Shown here: positions 25,447 through 33,888 of the stretch, in pieces | How the letters are laid out: the number at the start of each line of letters is the position of its first letter | How positions within the stretch are numbered: the stretch's first letter is position 1 | Source of the DNA: Candidatus Poribacteria bacterium | Lineage (GTDB): Bacteria; Poribacteria; WGA-4E; WGA-3G | Assembly: GCA_026706025.1 (NCBI GenBank) | Contig: JAPOZO010000030.1 | Span: 29,844 to 93,843, forward strand | DNA length: 64,000 bases | Reading direction: 5' to 3' | Notes under the pieces: generated by a model | The model's database searches: none | What the model was told of the DNA's origin: nothing | Seen by the model: only the letters and a program-made list of their open reading frames with translations | Position numbers and translations under genes: made by a program

Positions 25447-26421
25447 ATGCCAAAAGAATTAGTAGCTATCGCCCCTCGGCAACCCGTCTTGAGGGAGTAC
25501 GAGGATGGTCCCGTCCCCGCGGATAGCGTCCGCGTTCAAGTCGAATTCGGCGCACCCAAACGCGGCACCGAACTGACAGCATACTACGGATACAACAGCG
25601 CAAATTTTCCGATGGGACTGGGGAATATGTGCGTCGGAAAAATTATTGAAATCGGGGACGAGGTTGAAGGTTTTGAGATTGGGGAACGCATCACCAGCCA
25701 CGGGCACCTCAAAGAAACGCATACCTGGCGCGCAGGTAGCGTCCTCAAGATGCCCGACCACATGACATGGAAAGAGGCGGTCTGCTATGATCCATTACAC
25801 TTTGCCATGTCTGCGATTCGTGATGGAAAAGTCCGCGTTGGTGAGCGGGTCGCTGTTTTTGGATTGGGTGCCATTGGATTGATGACGGTGCAGATGGCAC
25901 GGGTCGCAGGGGCTGATTTCGTCGCTGCTGTGGACCCGCTCGAAAGACGGCGGAGAGTCGCCGAAAAGACCGGCGCGGAACTTGTTATTGATCCCACTGC
26001 CTCCAATACTGGCGAAGTGCTCAAAGAAGCGACGGGTGGGCTTGGCGTTGATGTGGCTGTAGAAACCAGTGCAGTCTACCCAGCACTTGATGACGCGCTC
26101 CGCAGCGTCACTTTTGAAGGAACAATCGTCTACGCTGGACGCGCAAAAGAATGCACAGGTGGACTCGACCTCGGTGCTGTCGCGCACGTTAACATTCCGA
26201 ATATCATCTTTGCGCGTGCTAACAGCGACCCGAACCGCGATCATCCACGTTGGAATTTCAGACGTATTGTTGATACTTGCTGGAAATGGCTTGAAGAAGG
26301 GCGATTTGACTGTGAAGGTGTCGTTGACCCGGTCGTACCGTTTGAAGATTCCGTTGAAGCATACATAGAGATGGACAATCACCCCGAACGGAGTGTCAAA
26401 TTGGGAGTGTCCTTTGGGTAG
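25447..26421 (+). CDS. Medium-chain dehydrogenase/reductase (zinc-type alcohol dehydrogenase-like)
   Basis: 324 residues. N-terminal GroES-like domain with GNMCVGKIIEIGDEVEGFEIGER and the HGHLKETH segment, then a Rossmann domain with VAVFGLGAIGLMTVQMAR (GxGxxG) and the downstream acidic VDPLERRR. The four-Cys structural zinc loop of classical ADHs is absent, as in the threonine/sorbitol-dehydrogenase-like minor branches and quinone reductases. Cytoplasmic. GGAGACC lies before the ATG. It stands alone between the toxin-antitoxin pair and the transporter. The substrate is probably a polyol or sugar acid; this is inference. Confidence 0.88.
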   Translation: MPKELVAIAPRQPVLREYEDGPVPADSVRVQVEFGAPKRGTELTAYYGYNSANFPMGLGNMCVGKIIEIGDEVEGFEIGERITSHGHLKETHTWRAGSVLKMPDHMTWKEAVCYDPLHFAMSAIRDGKVRVGERVAVFGLGAIGLMTVQMARVAGADFVAAVDPLERRRRVAEKTGAELVIDPTASNTGEVLKEATGGLGVDVAVETSAVYPALDDALRSVTFEGTIVYAGRAKECTGGLDLGAVAHVNIPNIIFARANSDPNRDHPRWNFRRIVDTCWKWLEEGRFDCEGVVDPVVPFEDSVEAYIEMDNHPERSVKLGVSFG

Positions 26422-26451
26422 ATATACGGAAGCAGCCTGTCCGTTGATGGG

Positions 26452-27342
26452 CTACTGATATGCAATCAAAAAAATGCCAAGTACCATCACGACAGCTGCG
26501 ATCAAGCGGCGTTTTGTATACGCCTCTTTCAAGGCGTACCCACCGAGCAAGACAACGAAGATGACAGAACACTGCCGAACCGCGGTCACATAACTAACCT
26601 TTTCTGTCATCAAAACGTAGAGGATGAGCGAATAGGAGGTCAATGAAAGTCCAACAACAACAAGACTCCGCTTCCATTCTGTTCGTCCAATCTCTGCAAT
26701 CTGCTGGTGTGGAAACCGGGCGAGGCAGGACAGACCGTAAAAGACTTGCGAGATACTGTTCTCCATTAAATAGTAGGTCACGGCTCGCCACAAAGGAACA
26801 TCCGTAGAATAGCGATGAAATTCGGACATCCCCTGCTTGTCTATCAGTGAATATCCAATGACGCTTGCCAGGGTTGCATAAGCCCAGAGCGCATCCGGTT
26901 CGCGAAGGAAGCGAAGGAACGTTTTGAATTGGATACGTGCTTCGCGTTGTTGACAGAGTACTATGGATGCCATCACACATAGGATACCTATCAAGCCTTG
27001 TGCGGAAATGCGTTCGTTGAGAAAAATAAAGGCAAATAGTGGTAAGAATGCTGGTGCAGCGCGCGTAATCGGATAAACAAACGAAATCTCGCCAACTGTA
27101 TAGGCATGCGTCAAAAACAGACGGTAGAACAGATGAACCAGTGCGGAACCAGCAATATAGACCCATACGGATTTGGGAATTACCGGTTGCTTGATACCAA
27201 AGGCAACGAGTGCTATCGCTACGGTGTAAAACCCACACCAAAAAAAGAGGATGCGTGTGTCTCTGCTGGATTTGCTATAGAAATTCCATAAAGCGTGGCA
27301 AAATGCTGACAACAGAATTAAAGCAATTGAAGTAAATGCCAT
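26452..27342 (-). CDS. EamA/DMT-superfamily transporter
   Basis: 296 residues with about ten hydrophobic segments arranged as two five-helix halves, typical of the drug/metabolite transporter superfamily (EamA domains). Conserved-looking turns include VYPITRAAPAFLPLFAF + IFLNERIS in the first half and YVTAVRQCSVIFVVLLGGYALKE in the second (the P-T-x-A and the E after the fourth helix of each half). Inner membrane. GAAAGG precedes the ATG. No operon partner is apparent; the flanking genes are on the plus strand. The substrate cannot be read from the sequence. Confidence 0.88.
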   Translation of the reverse strand: MAFTSIALILLSAFCHALWNFYSKSSRDTRILFFWCGFYTVAIALVAFGIKQPVIPKSVWVYIAGSALVHLFYRLFLTHAYTVGEISFVYPITRAAPAFLPLFAFIFLNERISAQGLIGILCVMASIVLCQQREARIQFKTFLRFLREPDALWAYATLASVIGYSLIDKQGMSEFHRYSTDVPLWRAVTYYLMENSISQVFYGLSCLARFPHQQIAEIGRTEWKRSLVVVGLSLTSYSLILYVLMTEKVSYVTAVRQCSVIFVVLLGGYALKEAYTKRRLIAAVVMVLGIFLIAYQ

Positions 27343-27396
27343 GGGACCTTTCGTTATTTGTAGATACAGGGTCTGTATCTGTTCGTTAATAACTGT

Positions 27397-27500
27397 CAGC
27401 CACCGGTAATCAGTTAAGAGGAGTTCGTTTAGTATTAATCTCTTGAAACTGACTGCTGAAAGGATTTTTGAAAAAATCCGCCCTGACTGCTGACTACTAT
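27397..27500. repeat. Dispersed intergenic repeat
   Basis: It contains TCAGTTAAGAGGAG, ATCTCTTGAAACTGACTGCTGA and a hairpin GGATTTTTGAAAAAATCC. Related to the elements at 10963-11080 and 40448-40550. Not coding. Confidence 0.5.
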
Positions 27501-27514
27501 TTCAGGAGGTAATT

Positions 27515-28471
27515 ATGTTCAAAAAATGGAAAAAATACCAGCCTTTTATTCTGTTTGGGCTTGTCTTTGGCGTACTTGCCCTCACAGCAACCGTTACCCT
27601 CACACAAGAATCGTGGTTCCCTTCCGAATGGGGGGCGGATGATCGGCGCGGTGCCGTCAACCGTCTAACACCAGAGAAAGTATTGGAAGCAGCGAGTCTG
27701 ATTAAAACCGGTGAAGTCTTTCAACTCGGTAGAGTTTATGAGAGTGGTATTCCTGTCTTTGGGACGCGGCACTATAGTTTACGAATTCCGGCGATGTCAG
27801 GACCTCTCGGTGAAAACAAAACAACGTGGTTCGAGGAAATCTTCAGCGGCGAAATCGGTCAGATCGGCACCCAATTCGATGGTCTCGGGCACATCGGGAT
27901 CGGCGACCTCTACTACAACGGGTTAGACCAGCACGATTTCGCCAAAGCCGAAGGACTCACGGAACTCGGTGTTGAGAATGTGGGCCCCATTGTAACGCGA
28001 GGTGTGCTAATTGATGTCGCTGGCTATAAAGGCGTTGAAGTCCTCGGCGATAGTTATGAGATTACACGCGCCGACCTGGAGGGTGCCCTGAAGAAGCAGG
28101 GGGTCGAGATTACCCCCGGCGATGTCGTTATCATCCACACCGGTTGGGGTAAATTCTGGATGATAGATAATGATCGTTACGGCACCACAGAACCCGGCAT
28201 TGGCTTGGAAGCAGGGCAATACCTCGTTGATCAGAAAATTGTGATGCTGTGTGCCGATAATTGGGGCATCGAGGTCGTCCCGAACCCTGATGAAACGCTT
28301 GCGTTTCCGGTGCATCAACTGTTTATTGTCAAACACGGTATTTACAATCTTGAAAATATCATCACAGAGGAGTTAGCGGCGGCGAAGGTTTACGAGTTCG
28401 CCTTCAGTTTCGCACCGCTGCGTCTCAAAGGCGCGACGGGTTCCCCCGGCAATCCGATCGCCATTCGATAG
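27515..28471 (+). CDS. Exported cyclase-family (kynurenine formamidase-like) hydrolase
   Basis: 318 residues. Residues ~8-30 form a signal peptide or anchor, then a cyclase-family domain (PF04199 type). The family's metal motif GTxxDxxxH is present as GTQFDGLGHIG, with Gln instead of the first His as in a known subgroup. Also visible: the opening SEWGADDRRGAVNRLTPEKV, the ITRADLEGALKKQG block, GDVVIIHTGWG and the later LCADNWGIEVVPNP. Members hydrolyse amides or lactones, often with Mn or Zn. Strong AGGAGG before the ATG. The gene is followed by a strong inverted repeat, so it is probably monocistronic. Confidence 0.87.
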   Translation: MFKKWKKYQPFILFGLVFGVLALTATVTLTQESWFPSEWGADDRRGAVNRLTPEKVLEAASLIKTGEVFQLGRVYESGIPVFGTRHYSLRIPAMSGPLGENKTTWFEEIFSGEIGQIGTQFDGLGHIGIGDLYYNGLDQHDFAKAEGLTELGVENVGPIVTRGVLIDVAGYKGVEVLGDSYEITRADLEGALKKQGVEITPGDVVIIHTGWGKFWMIDNDRYGTTEPGIGLEAGQYLVDQKIVMLCADNWGIEVVPNPDETLAFPVHQLFIVKHGIYNLENIITEELAAAKVYEFAFSFAPLRLKGATGSPGNPIAIR

Positions 28472-28481
28472 TTTCTTATAG

Positions 28482-28520
28482 TGGGACAGCAGTGCTGCTG
28501 TCCCATAATCCCTTCTTTTT
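28482..28520 (+). terminator. Rho-independent terminator after the cyclase gene
   Basis: TGGGACAGCAG (28482-28492) pairs perfectly with CTGCTGTCCCA (28495-28505) over a 2-nt loop, followed by a T-rich stretch (CTTCTTTTTTC). Confidence 0.7.
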
Positions 28521-28693
28521 TCTATCTGCGTCTGCACAAATCCGTGCAGCTATCTTCCCGTTTGCCCCGTTTCGTGCAGTCTGTACACACGCCAAACCCA
28601 CTAAATCCGCTATATCTCCGGTTCTTTCCCTTATTTTATATTGGCACAGAAATTGCTACCTATTTGACAACATAACTTTAGGGGAGATTTTCC

Positions 28694-29653
28694 ATGAAAC
28701 TGCTACGTGTTTTCTTTTTCTACTGCTTAAGTTTAGGATTACTGTGTTCTGTTTCTGCGAAACCGCTCACGACTGAGAAAATTGTATTTTCGTCAAATCG
28801 AAATGGCAACTTTGAAATTTATATGATGAATCCCGATGGCAGTCAACAGGTTAGATTAACTAAGCATCGCGCGAACGATTTAGATCCGGTCTTTTCACCG
28901 ACAGGAGAAGAGATCCTCTTTGTTTCCGAGCGAAGCGGAGAGCGTGATCTTTATATTATGCGTGCTGATGGACTCGGTGAGCGACCCGTGTTTCGCACGG
29001 CACCTGCATACAGAGATGACCCCGCCTGGTCCCCTGATGGGAAAAAAATTGCTTACATGCAACTTGACCATGAGGCTAAACAGACAAGCGTCTATACTGC
29101 CAGAGCAGATGGAACGTCGGTAACCCGCGTTGTTGAAATGGAAAAAGCGAACGGCGAAGAGCCCGTTTGGTCCCCAGATGGAACAGAAATCGCGTTTGTT
29201 GTGGTAGATGAGATCCGTTGGGCGAGTCGTCAAATACGATTTATTAACCTAAAAACCCGCAAACAACGGACATTCCTGCCGGAGGATACTCCGAGAATGC
29301 GGCAACCCGCGTGGTCACCTGCTAATAACAAAATCGCCTTTGTTTGGATTAGACCAGAACATCGTCAACAGTCCATATTTATTGCCAACCGAGATGGCAG
29401 TGGACTTCAACAGATTGTTGACGTGCTGGCACTCTCACCCGCTTGGTCGCCGTCTAGTGATGAACTGGTCTATTCACAAGCGACCGGAAACGGGACGCAA
29501 ATCTTCAAAATCAATTTGGTGACGCATGGTGTCACACAACTTACGCATGATGGCAGCAATTATGCCGGCGATTGGTTTGACCCATCTGCTTTACCCGTTT
29601 CACCACAACCCCAGTTGTTCACAACCACATGGGGTGAAATCAAAACTGAATGA
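28694..29653 (+). CDS. Secreted TolB-like (PD40) beta-propeller with conserved C-terminal tag
   Basis: 319 residues. Signal peptide (~1-23), then PD40-type propeller repeats with the F/WSPDGxxIxF and D/RxDGxxxxRLT words (SNRNGNFEIYMMNPDG, PVFSPTGEEILFVSERSG, PAWSPDGKKIAYM, PVWSPDGTEIAFV, PAWSPANNKIAFVW, PAWSPSSDELVYSQ). Six blades fit the TolB propeller. The last residues, QLFTTTWGEIKTE, match the C-terminal ends of five LamG proteins in this window although the folds differ. The start follows GGGGAG. Expected in the periplasm or outside the cell. Function: binding, partner unknown. Confidence 0.85.
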   Translation: MKLLRVFFFYCLSLGLLCSVSAKPLTTEKIVFSSNRNGNFEIYMMNPDGSQQVRLTKHRANDLDPVFSPTGEEILFVSERSGERDLYIMRADGLGERPVFRTAPAYRDDPAWSPDGKKIAYMQLDHEAKQTSVYTARADGTSVTRVVEMEKANGEEPVWSPDGTEIAFVVVDEIRWASRQIRFINLKTRKQRTFLPEDTPRMRQPAWSPANNKIAFVWIRPEHRQQSIFIANRDGSGLQQIVDVLALSPAWSPSSDELVYSQATGNGTQIFKINLVTHGVTQLTHDGSNYAGDWFDPSALPVSPQPQLFTTTWGEIKTE

Positions 29654-29764
29654 TTATGTATGCCAAAAATGCTAAATCCATCTATTCTATCAATATCGCG
29701 TAAGTCCTATTGGCATAGAAATCGCTATTTATCTGATAAAGTTAACAGGGAGGTGTTCATTGTG

Positions 29765-30247
29765 ATGACCCGAATTTTCCAGCAGACCTTTTTAAAAATA
29801 AGCAGGTTTGCGTTAACTTTACATTTCACGTTTATTGCGAGCATTTTACTGATAGGGTGTACAGCACCGGCGCATTTGAGGCATGGGGCACATCCTTCTA
29901 CTTCAGAACTCTCGCCAGATGAGAAAATGCAGCAAACTATAGCCAGATGGAAAGGTATACACATCTCAAAGGCTGTTCAGAAATGGGGATCACCGGATGA
30001 GGTTAACGGTGACGGGACAGGATCGCACATCTATATCTGGCAGGTGCCCGTGCAGACATTCCTTGCCCCACAGCGTCACCGAATCCTTTCCAAGCGATAC
30101 CCCAACGGCTTAAACGGAGTATCAGGAACAATTTTACAGACAGATTACACCTACGAACTCACATTTTATGCGCGTCCAGACGGTATAATTTCCAAAACAC
30201 TCATCAAGAAGAATTATGACCCCGCGAGTGAACTCAAGTGGAAGTAG
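29765..30247 (+). CDS. Small lipoprotein, paralogue 1
   Basis: 160 residues from the ATG at 29765, preceded by GGGAGG; a GTG one codon earlier is equally well placed. The lipobox LLIGC (Cys near residue 32) marks a lipoprotein. The mature part has a Trp/Gly motif AVQKWGSPDEV, then HIYIWQVP, and ends in a beta-rich ELTFYARPDGIISKTL. The same order of motifs occurs in the next gene (AIQKWGTPHGI, KIYIWQKP, LMFYTDPKGVIYKI), so the two are tandem paralogues. The KWGxP...G...YxW pattern resembles SmpA/BamE-like small lipoproteins in layout only; no function is assigned. Confidence 0.7.
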   Translation: MTRIFQQTFLKISRFALTLHFTFIASILLIGCTAPAHLRHGAHPSTSELSPDEKMQQTIARWKGIHISKAVQKWGSPDEVNGDGTGSHIYIWQVPVQTFLAPQRHRILSKRYPNGLNGVSGTILQTDYTYELTFYARPDGIISKTLIKKNYDPASELKWK

Positions 30248-30285
30248 GGGCAAATTTCCTTTAAAAGTAGGATAGGAGTTTTGAA

Positions 30286-30774
30286 ATGAACAGATTCACA
30301 TTCGCTTTATATTTTTTGTTTATCGCAGGCTTCTTGGCTGCCGGGTGTACGGCATCGAAGCATTTGATGAATGCCCCCGAACCTTCACGAGAGCAGAAAG
30401 AAATACAACGGAAAGAAGTACAGCGAATCTTGGAAGTGTGGCACGGAAGGCGCATTTCAACAGCGATTCAAAAATGGGGGACACCTCATGGAATCAGTAA
30501 CACTGACACAGGTTCAAAAATTTACATCTGGCAGAAACCCTCGTTGACTTTTCTACAGCAAGCACATCGCGAGATCATTTCCGATAGACAGCCAGTGAAC
30601 CTCGGACGCCGGGTAACACAGACACCCGATACAACAATTAAAATGTATCAACTTATGTTTTATACGGACCCAAAGGGTGTAATTTACAAAATTTCGGCGA
30701 AAAGAGATTTGAACCCCAGTGCCGGTTCTCGGAGTTCCCATTTTTCTCAAGAGAAGCCGGGGGGCACAAAATAA
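30286..30774 (+). CDS. Small lipoprotein, paralogue 2
   Basis: 162 residues. Signal peptide with lipobox LAAGC (Cys about residue 21). It shares with the previous gene the KWGTP and YIWQKP motifs and a final FYTDPKGVIYKISAKRDLNP segment. TAGGAG precedes the ATG. The next gene starts 4 bp after its stop, so the lipoprotein pair and the barrel/methyltransferase genes may form one transcript. The C-terminus is extended by a Ser-rich tail. No assigned function. Confidence 0.7.
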   Translation: MNRFTFALYFLFIAGFLAAGCTASKHLMNAPEPSREQKEIQRKEVQRILEVWHGRRISTAIQKWGTPHGISNTDTGSKIYIWQKPSLTFLQQAHREIISDRQPVNLGRRVTQTPDTTIKMYQLMFYTDPKGVIYKISAKRDLNPSAGSRSSHFSQEKPGGTK

Positions 30775-30778
30775 TACG

Positions 30779-31642
30779 ATGAAACTACCGACGATCTCCA
30801 TCGCATCCCATCGCGTCACGCGCCTCATTATCGGTGGCAATCCGTATAGTGGCATCTCGCACCGCTCTGCCGCGGCATCCAAAGCCATGATAGATTACTA
30901 TACGACGCACCAAATTATCGCAGACCTTCGGCAAGCGGAGGAGAACGGCATTAATACTGTCCTCGCGCGTGCCGATAGGCATATCATGCGTGTCCTCAAC
31001 GAATACTGGAACACAGGTGGTACAATCCAGTGGATTGCCCAGACTCCGAAGGATACAGAATACGCCGATCTCGACGAATACCTACAGATTATCGCACGTT
31101 ATAAACCAATTGCTATCTACCATCACGGTGGCACGACCGATAAATTGTCCGCAGAGGGACGACTCGGTTCATTACGCGAAGGTCTCAAATACATCCGCGA
31201 TCTCGGTTGTGCTGTCGGACTCGGTACGCATGATCCGCAAGTCCTCAAGTATTGCTACACTGAAGGATATGATGTTGACTTTTATGTCTGTGCGTTGTAT
31301 AATCATACAAGACATAGAGAACTCTATCTACCGGATGATCGGTACGCGGCATTTGCCGCTATAAAGGCGATACCGCTACCGATAATCGCTATAAAGGTAT
31401 TAGCCGCTGGCAGGAACAAACCGCGTGAGGCATTTCAACTCGCGATCGAAAATATTAAACCGACAGACGCAATGGCAGTCGGAATGTACACGCAATTTCA
31501 GCCCGACCAGATCCACCAGAATGCAATAACTGTTGCTGAACTCATTGAAGAAGTAGACAATGAAACGAATTGTAGAACCGGAAGTTATGGACACAGCGGA
31601 AGCCGCCGAGGCATACGATGCGATGGGGCACGGGGAGGTTGA
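30779..31642 (+). CDS. Probable TIM-barrel protein, aldo/keto reductase-like, of unknown activity
   Basis: 287 residues. Barrel-like alternation of strands and helices: TRLIIGGNPYSGISH at the start, GINTVLARADRHIM, QWIAQTPKD, PIAIYHHGG, CAVGLGTHDPQVLKYC, VDFYVCALYNHTRHRELYLP and PIIAIKVLAAGR. This layout fits aldo/keto reductase or related barrels, but the Asp-Tyr-Lys-His tetrad is not obvious. No signal peptide. The last 27 codons overlap the start of the methyltransferase gene by 83 bp in another frame, and their composition looks unlike the rest. A frameshift near the 3' end, or a read-through of an original stop, is possible. Confidence 0.6.
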   Translation: MKLPTISIASHRVTRLIIGGNPYSGISHRSAAASKAMIDYYTTHQIIADLRQAEENGINTVLARADRHIMRVLNEYWNTGGTIQWIAQTPKDTEYADLDEYLQIIARYKPIAIYHHGGTTDKLSAEGRLGSLREGLKYIRDLGCAVGLGTHDPQVLKYCYTEGYDVDFYVCALYNHTRHRELYLPDDRYAAFAAIKAIPLPIIAIKVLAAGRNKPREAFQLAIENIKPTDAMAVGMYTQFQPDQIHQNAITVAELIEEVDNETNCRTGSYGHSGSRRGIRCDGARGG

Positions 31643-32213
31643 CCAAGCCTTTGTTAACCGCGTTGTCGCACTCGGTGCCAGCACTGGACATTTTCTTGAT
31701 GTCGGCACCGGTCCCGCCCAGATACCCATCCTCCTCGCGCAATGCTGTCCCAATATCCACATCACCGCCATCGACCTATCCGAAGAGATGCTAAAAATAG
31801 CCAAACGCCACGTCGCAGATGCCGGTCTCACCGATAGGATAACCCTTGAACTCGTCGATGCCAAAACCTTACCCTATCCCGACAATACCTTTGACGGACT
31901 CATCTCCAACAGCATCGTGCATCACATCCACGACGCGATGAAAGCACTCCAAGAGATGGGCAGAGTTGCGCGGCCCAAAGGGGTTGTTCTCATCCGCGAC
32001 CTCATCCGCCCTGAAACACCCGCAGATGCACAAACCTTTGTGGATCTATATGCCGCAGATGACACCCCATATCAACAGAAGTTGTACTATGACTCCTTCC
32101 GCGCCGCCTTCACCACTGCCGAAGTCGATGAAATGCTGACCCAGATAGACATGCCGGATGCGGTTGTCGTTCAAAGCACCGATAGGCATTGGTCGATTGA
32201 GCGTGTTGGATGA
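31560..32213 (+). CDS. Class I SAM-dependent methyltransferase
   Basis: 217 residues. Methyltransferase fold with motif I FLDVGTGPAQIPILLA, motif II ITAIDLSEEMLKIAK, the post-II acidic ELVDAKTLPYPDNTFDGLIS and motif IV region SIVHHIHDAMKALQEMGRVARPKGVVLI (the SAM-binding UbiE/COQ5-like pattern). Cytoplasmic. The start at 31560 keeps the family-like MKRIVEPEVMDTAEAAEAYD opening and overlaps the preceding frame by 83 bp; a start at 31587 is possible. The substrate is unknown. Ends in TGA, one of several genes here that show UGA is a normal stop. Confidence 0.87.
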   Translation: MKRIVEPEVMDTAEAAEAYDAMGHGEVDQAFVNRVVALGASTGHFLDVGTGPAQIPILLAQCCPNIHITAIDLSEEMLKIAKRHVADAGLTDRITLELVDAKTLPYPDNTFDGLISNSIVHHIHDAMKALQEMGRVARPKGVVLIRDLIRPETPADAQTFVDLYAADDTPYQQKLYYDSFRAAFTTAEVDEMLTQIDMPDAVVVQSTDRHWSIERVG

Positions 32214-32551
32214 TTGTCTGAATCAGGATTTACAAGATGATAGGATTTATAGGATAACCCAACTTGCTACCTAACGCGTTTTATACATTTGATGAAACCG
32301 TTTTGGTCGGTTCTCCACTCCAGCGGAGTGATATATCTATAACCCAAGTCGCTACCAACAGGTTTTACACACTTCAGAAAGGGTTTTTCGTCTTTTTCCC
32401 CACCCCAGAGGGGTGATATATCTATAGAAAATGGTATATTTACGCGATTGCACTCCAGCGGAGTGCTATGTGGATAAAAAGGTGGCAACTTGCGTTAGGA
32501 TAACGGAAGTTCGCGCGGTTGGGCACTCCCTATGTAATGACAGGTTCATAT
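32214..32551. repeat. Array of three hairpin repeats (CACTCCAGCGGAGTG...ATATATCTATA)
   Basis: Three similar units each contain a short palindrome, CACTCCAGCGGAGTG, CACCCCAGAGGGGTG and GCACTCCAGCGGAGTGC, the first two followed directly by ATATATCTATA and the third by a variant of it. Around them are ACCCAA(C/G)T(T/C)GCTACC words. The left flank also holds TTGTCTGAATCAGGATTTAC, a word that recurs inverted near 38950. Not coding; the regular spacing suggests a dispersed REP-like family. Confidence 0.65.
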
Positions 32552-32806
32552 TCAATCACTAATGAAATCTCCAGTTTGCCATTCGATGCGTTCGTCTGCC
32601 GTTTCTTCATAATGAGTTTTCATTTCTTCCGCCTGTTGTGCCAGAACTTGGCGACGTTCGTCTACCGAAAGACGCATGAACGCCGCTTGAGGTGACTGTA
32701 GGTCCCCTACTGCTAACTCAGCCAACAAGCAGTACGCTAACGGTAACTCCGTTTCTGGGATTTTTGTGACTAACTGCTGGACCTCAGCGTATGTGATTGT
32801 TTTCAT
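32552..32806 (-). CDS. Small protein, possible orphan antitoxin
   Basis: 84 residues, mostly helical: MKTITYAEVQQLVTKIPETELPLAYCLLAELA at the start, then an SVDERRQVLAQQAEEMKTHYEE segment and an acidic C-terminus. The Y-x-x-V-x-x-L-x-x-x-I/L-P pattern at the N-terminus is like that of many small antitoxins in cyanobacteria and other environmental bacteria. No toxin-sized gene follows on the same strand, so if it is an antitoxin it stands alone. AAGAAAAG precedes the ATG. Low certainty about function, moderate that it is a gene. Confidence 0.5.
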   Translation of the reverse strand: MKTITYAEVQQLVTKIPETELPLAYCLLAELAVGDLQSPQAAFMRLSVDERRQVLAQQAEEMKTHYEETADERIEWQTGDFISD

Positions 32807-32932
32807 TTTCTTTTCTTGTCATAATTGTGATAAAGTACACAACACGTTACAACGCAACATTTTCAACTCCGATCGCCCGTAGGTGAAAAATTTTATCCTT
32901 TCGTTAGTTTTTGTATAAGTTCAACAAACTAT

Positions 32933-33487
32933 TCAATTACCCACTAAACTGCATTCTCCAAGGATTACATAAAAAAAACTTTTACCTGTATTTGTATAAG
33001 TGCCTTTGCGCAATCCTCCAAACTTTACGTCCCGCAAATCTCCGGAGAAATTGGGATCCTGTTTTATCACATACCCCCGTATTTTTACAAAATCACCCAC
33101 CTTGAGATTATTCAGTGGATCCACCGCTGGCCTAAGGAGGAATTTACAAAGGACCTCAGCAGAAGGATTGTTGTTGTTACCCGAATAAAGTTTCGATTCA
33201 TCAACATGCAACCAAATAGAATGATTGAATTGGTTAACGTAGTTATCCGATTCTTCTTTACGGTGTTGTTTTATAGTTCCTGTTACTATGAAGGAACGTC
33301 CACTATAGAGAGAGCCTGCATAGGTTTCGTCGGCGTGACTTGCATCCCTCATATAATGAGACATCAATTCTGTAGCACTCACGGATCGCTCTACAAAACG
33401 CTTCTGTTTCTGTGATTCACAACCCTGTAGCATACCTATTTCCAACACCAATAGAACAAATACCATAATTTTACTAAAAAATTTCAT
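32933..33487 (-). CDS. Lipoprotein with an OB-fold (tRNA_anti-like) domain
   Basis: 184 residues from the ATG at 33487, set by GGAGGT nine bases upstream; an ATG three codons earlier overlaps that site. Lipobox-type signal GMLQGC (Cys about residue 23). The mature part follows the tRNA_anti-like/OB family: VSATELMSHYMRDASHADETYAG (the short helix before the strand), SFIVTGTIKQ, SIWLHVDES, VLCKFL and NLKVGDFVKIRGYVI. Such proteins are exported OB-fold modules of unknown ligand. No operon partner. Confidence 0.7.
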   Translation of the reverse strand: MKFFSKIMVFVLLVLEIGMLQGCESQKQKRFVERSVSATELMSHYMRDASHADETYAGSLYSGRSFIVTGTIKQHRKEESDNYVNQFNHSIWLHVDESKLYSGNNNNPSAEVLCKFLLRPAVDPLNNLKVGDFVKIRGYVIKQDPNFSGDLRDVKFGGLRKGTYTNTGKSFFYVILGECSLVGN

Positions 33488-33496
33488 CGGAAACAT

Positions 33497-33821
33497 ACCT
33501 CCATTGGTTAGTAAACTACCTTTTTAACACCAAAAAGGCACTGACAATAGAAGGTTGACAGAAAATAATGATGCTATAGCAGATCGAGAACCCTCTAATC
33601 GGGCACCATTGCAGTTTATTATGAAAATCATATCATATTATGTCGAAACTATCAAGAACCGAATCGGGCAGAGCTATTTATAGTGAATTTTAAAAATAAA
33701 GAGACACTTTCATTCCCCGGTAGGTTCGGTTTCCTAACCGAACCGGTGCGGAGTGTCCTATTAATTCTAAACTTTACTATAATTTTCGGTTTCCTTCCTT
33801 GTCCGGAGCGGACGAAATGCC
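33497..33821. repeat. Intergenic stretch with GGTAGGTTCGGTTTCCTAACCGAACC palindrome
   Basis: No gene was seen. At 33715-33747 lies the compact palindrome CCGGTAGGTTCGGTTTCCT + AACCGAACCGG, a copy of the family also present at 14909-15038, 24455-24491 and 63511-63580. Confidence 0.6.
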
Positions 33822-33850
33822 TTGACATTCACCTTGGAGTGTGTTAATAT
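33822..33850 (+). promoter_or_regulatory. Near-consensus sigma-70 promoter for the unknown two-gene unit
   Basis: TTGACA (33822-33827), a 17-bp spacer and TAATAT (33845-33850), 38 bp upstream of the start codon at 33889. This is among the strongest promoters in the window. Confidence 0.7.
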
Positions 33851-33888
33851 GTGATTATTGAATTTGGAGCAAAGGATGTGAGAGAAGA

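Noticed and set aside
32214..32551. CRISPR array
   Set aside because: Only three units, with variable palindromic cores and no uniform spacers or cas genes nearby; a REP-like family fits better.
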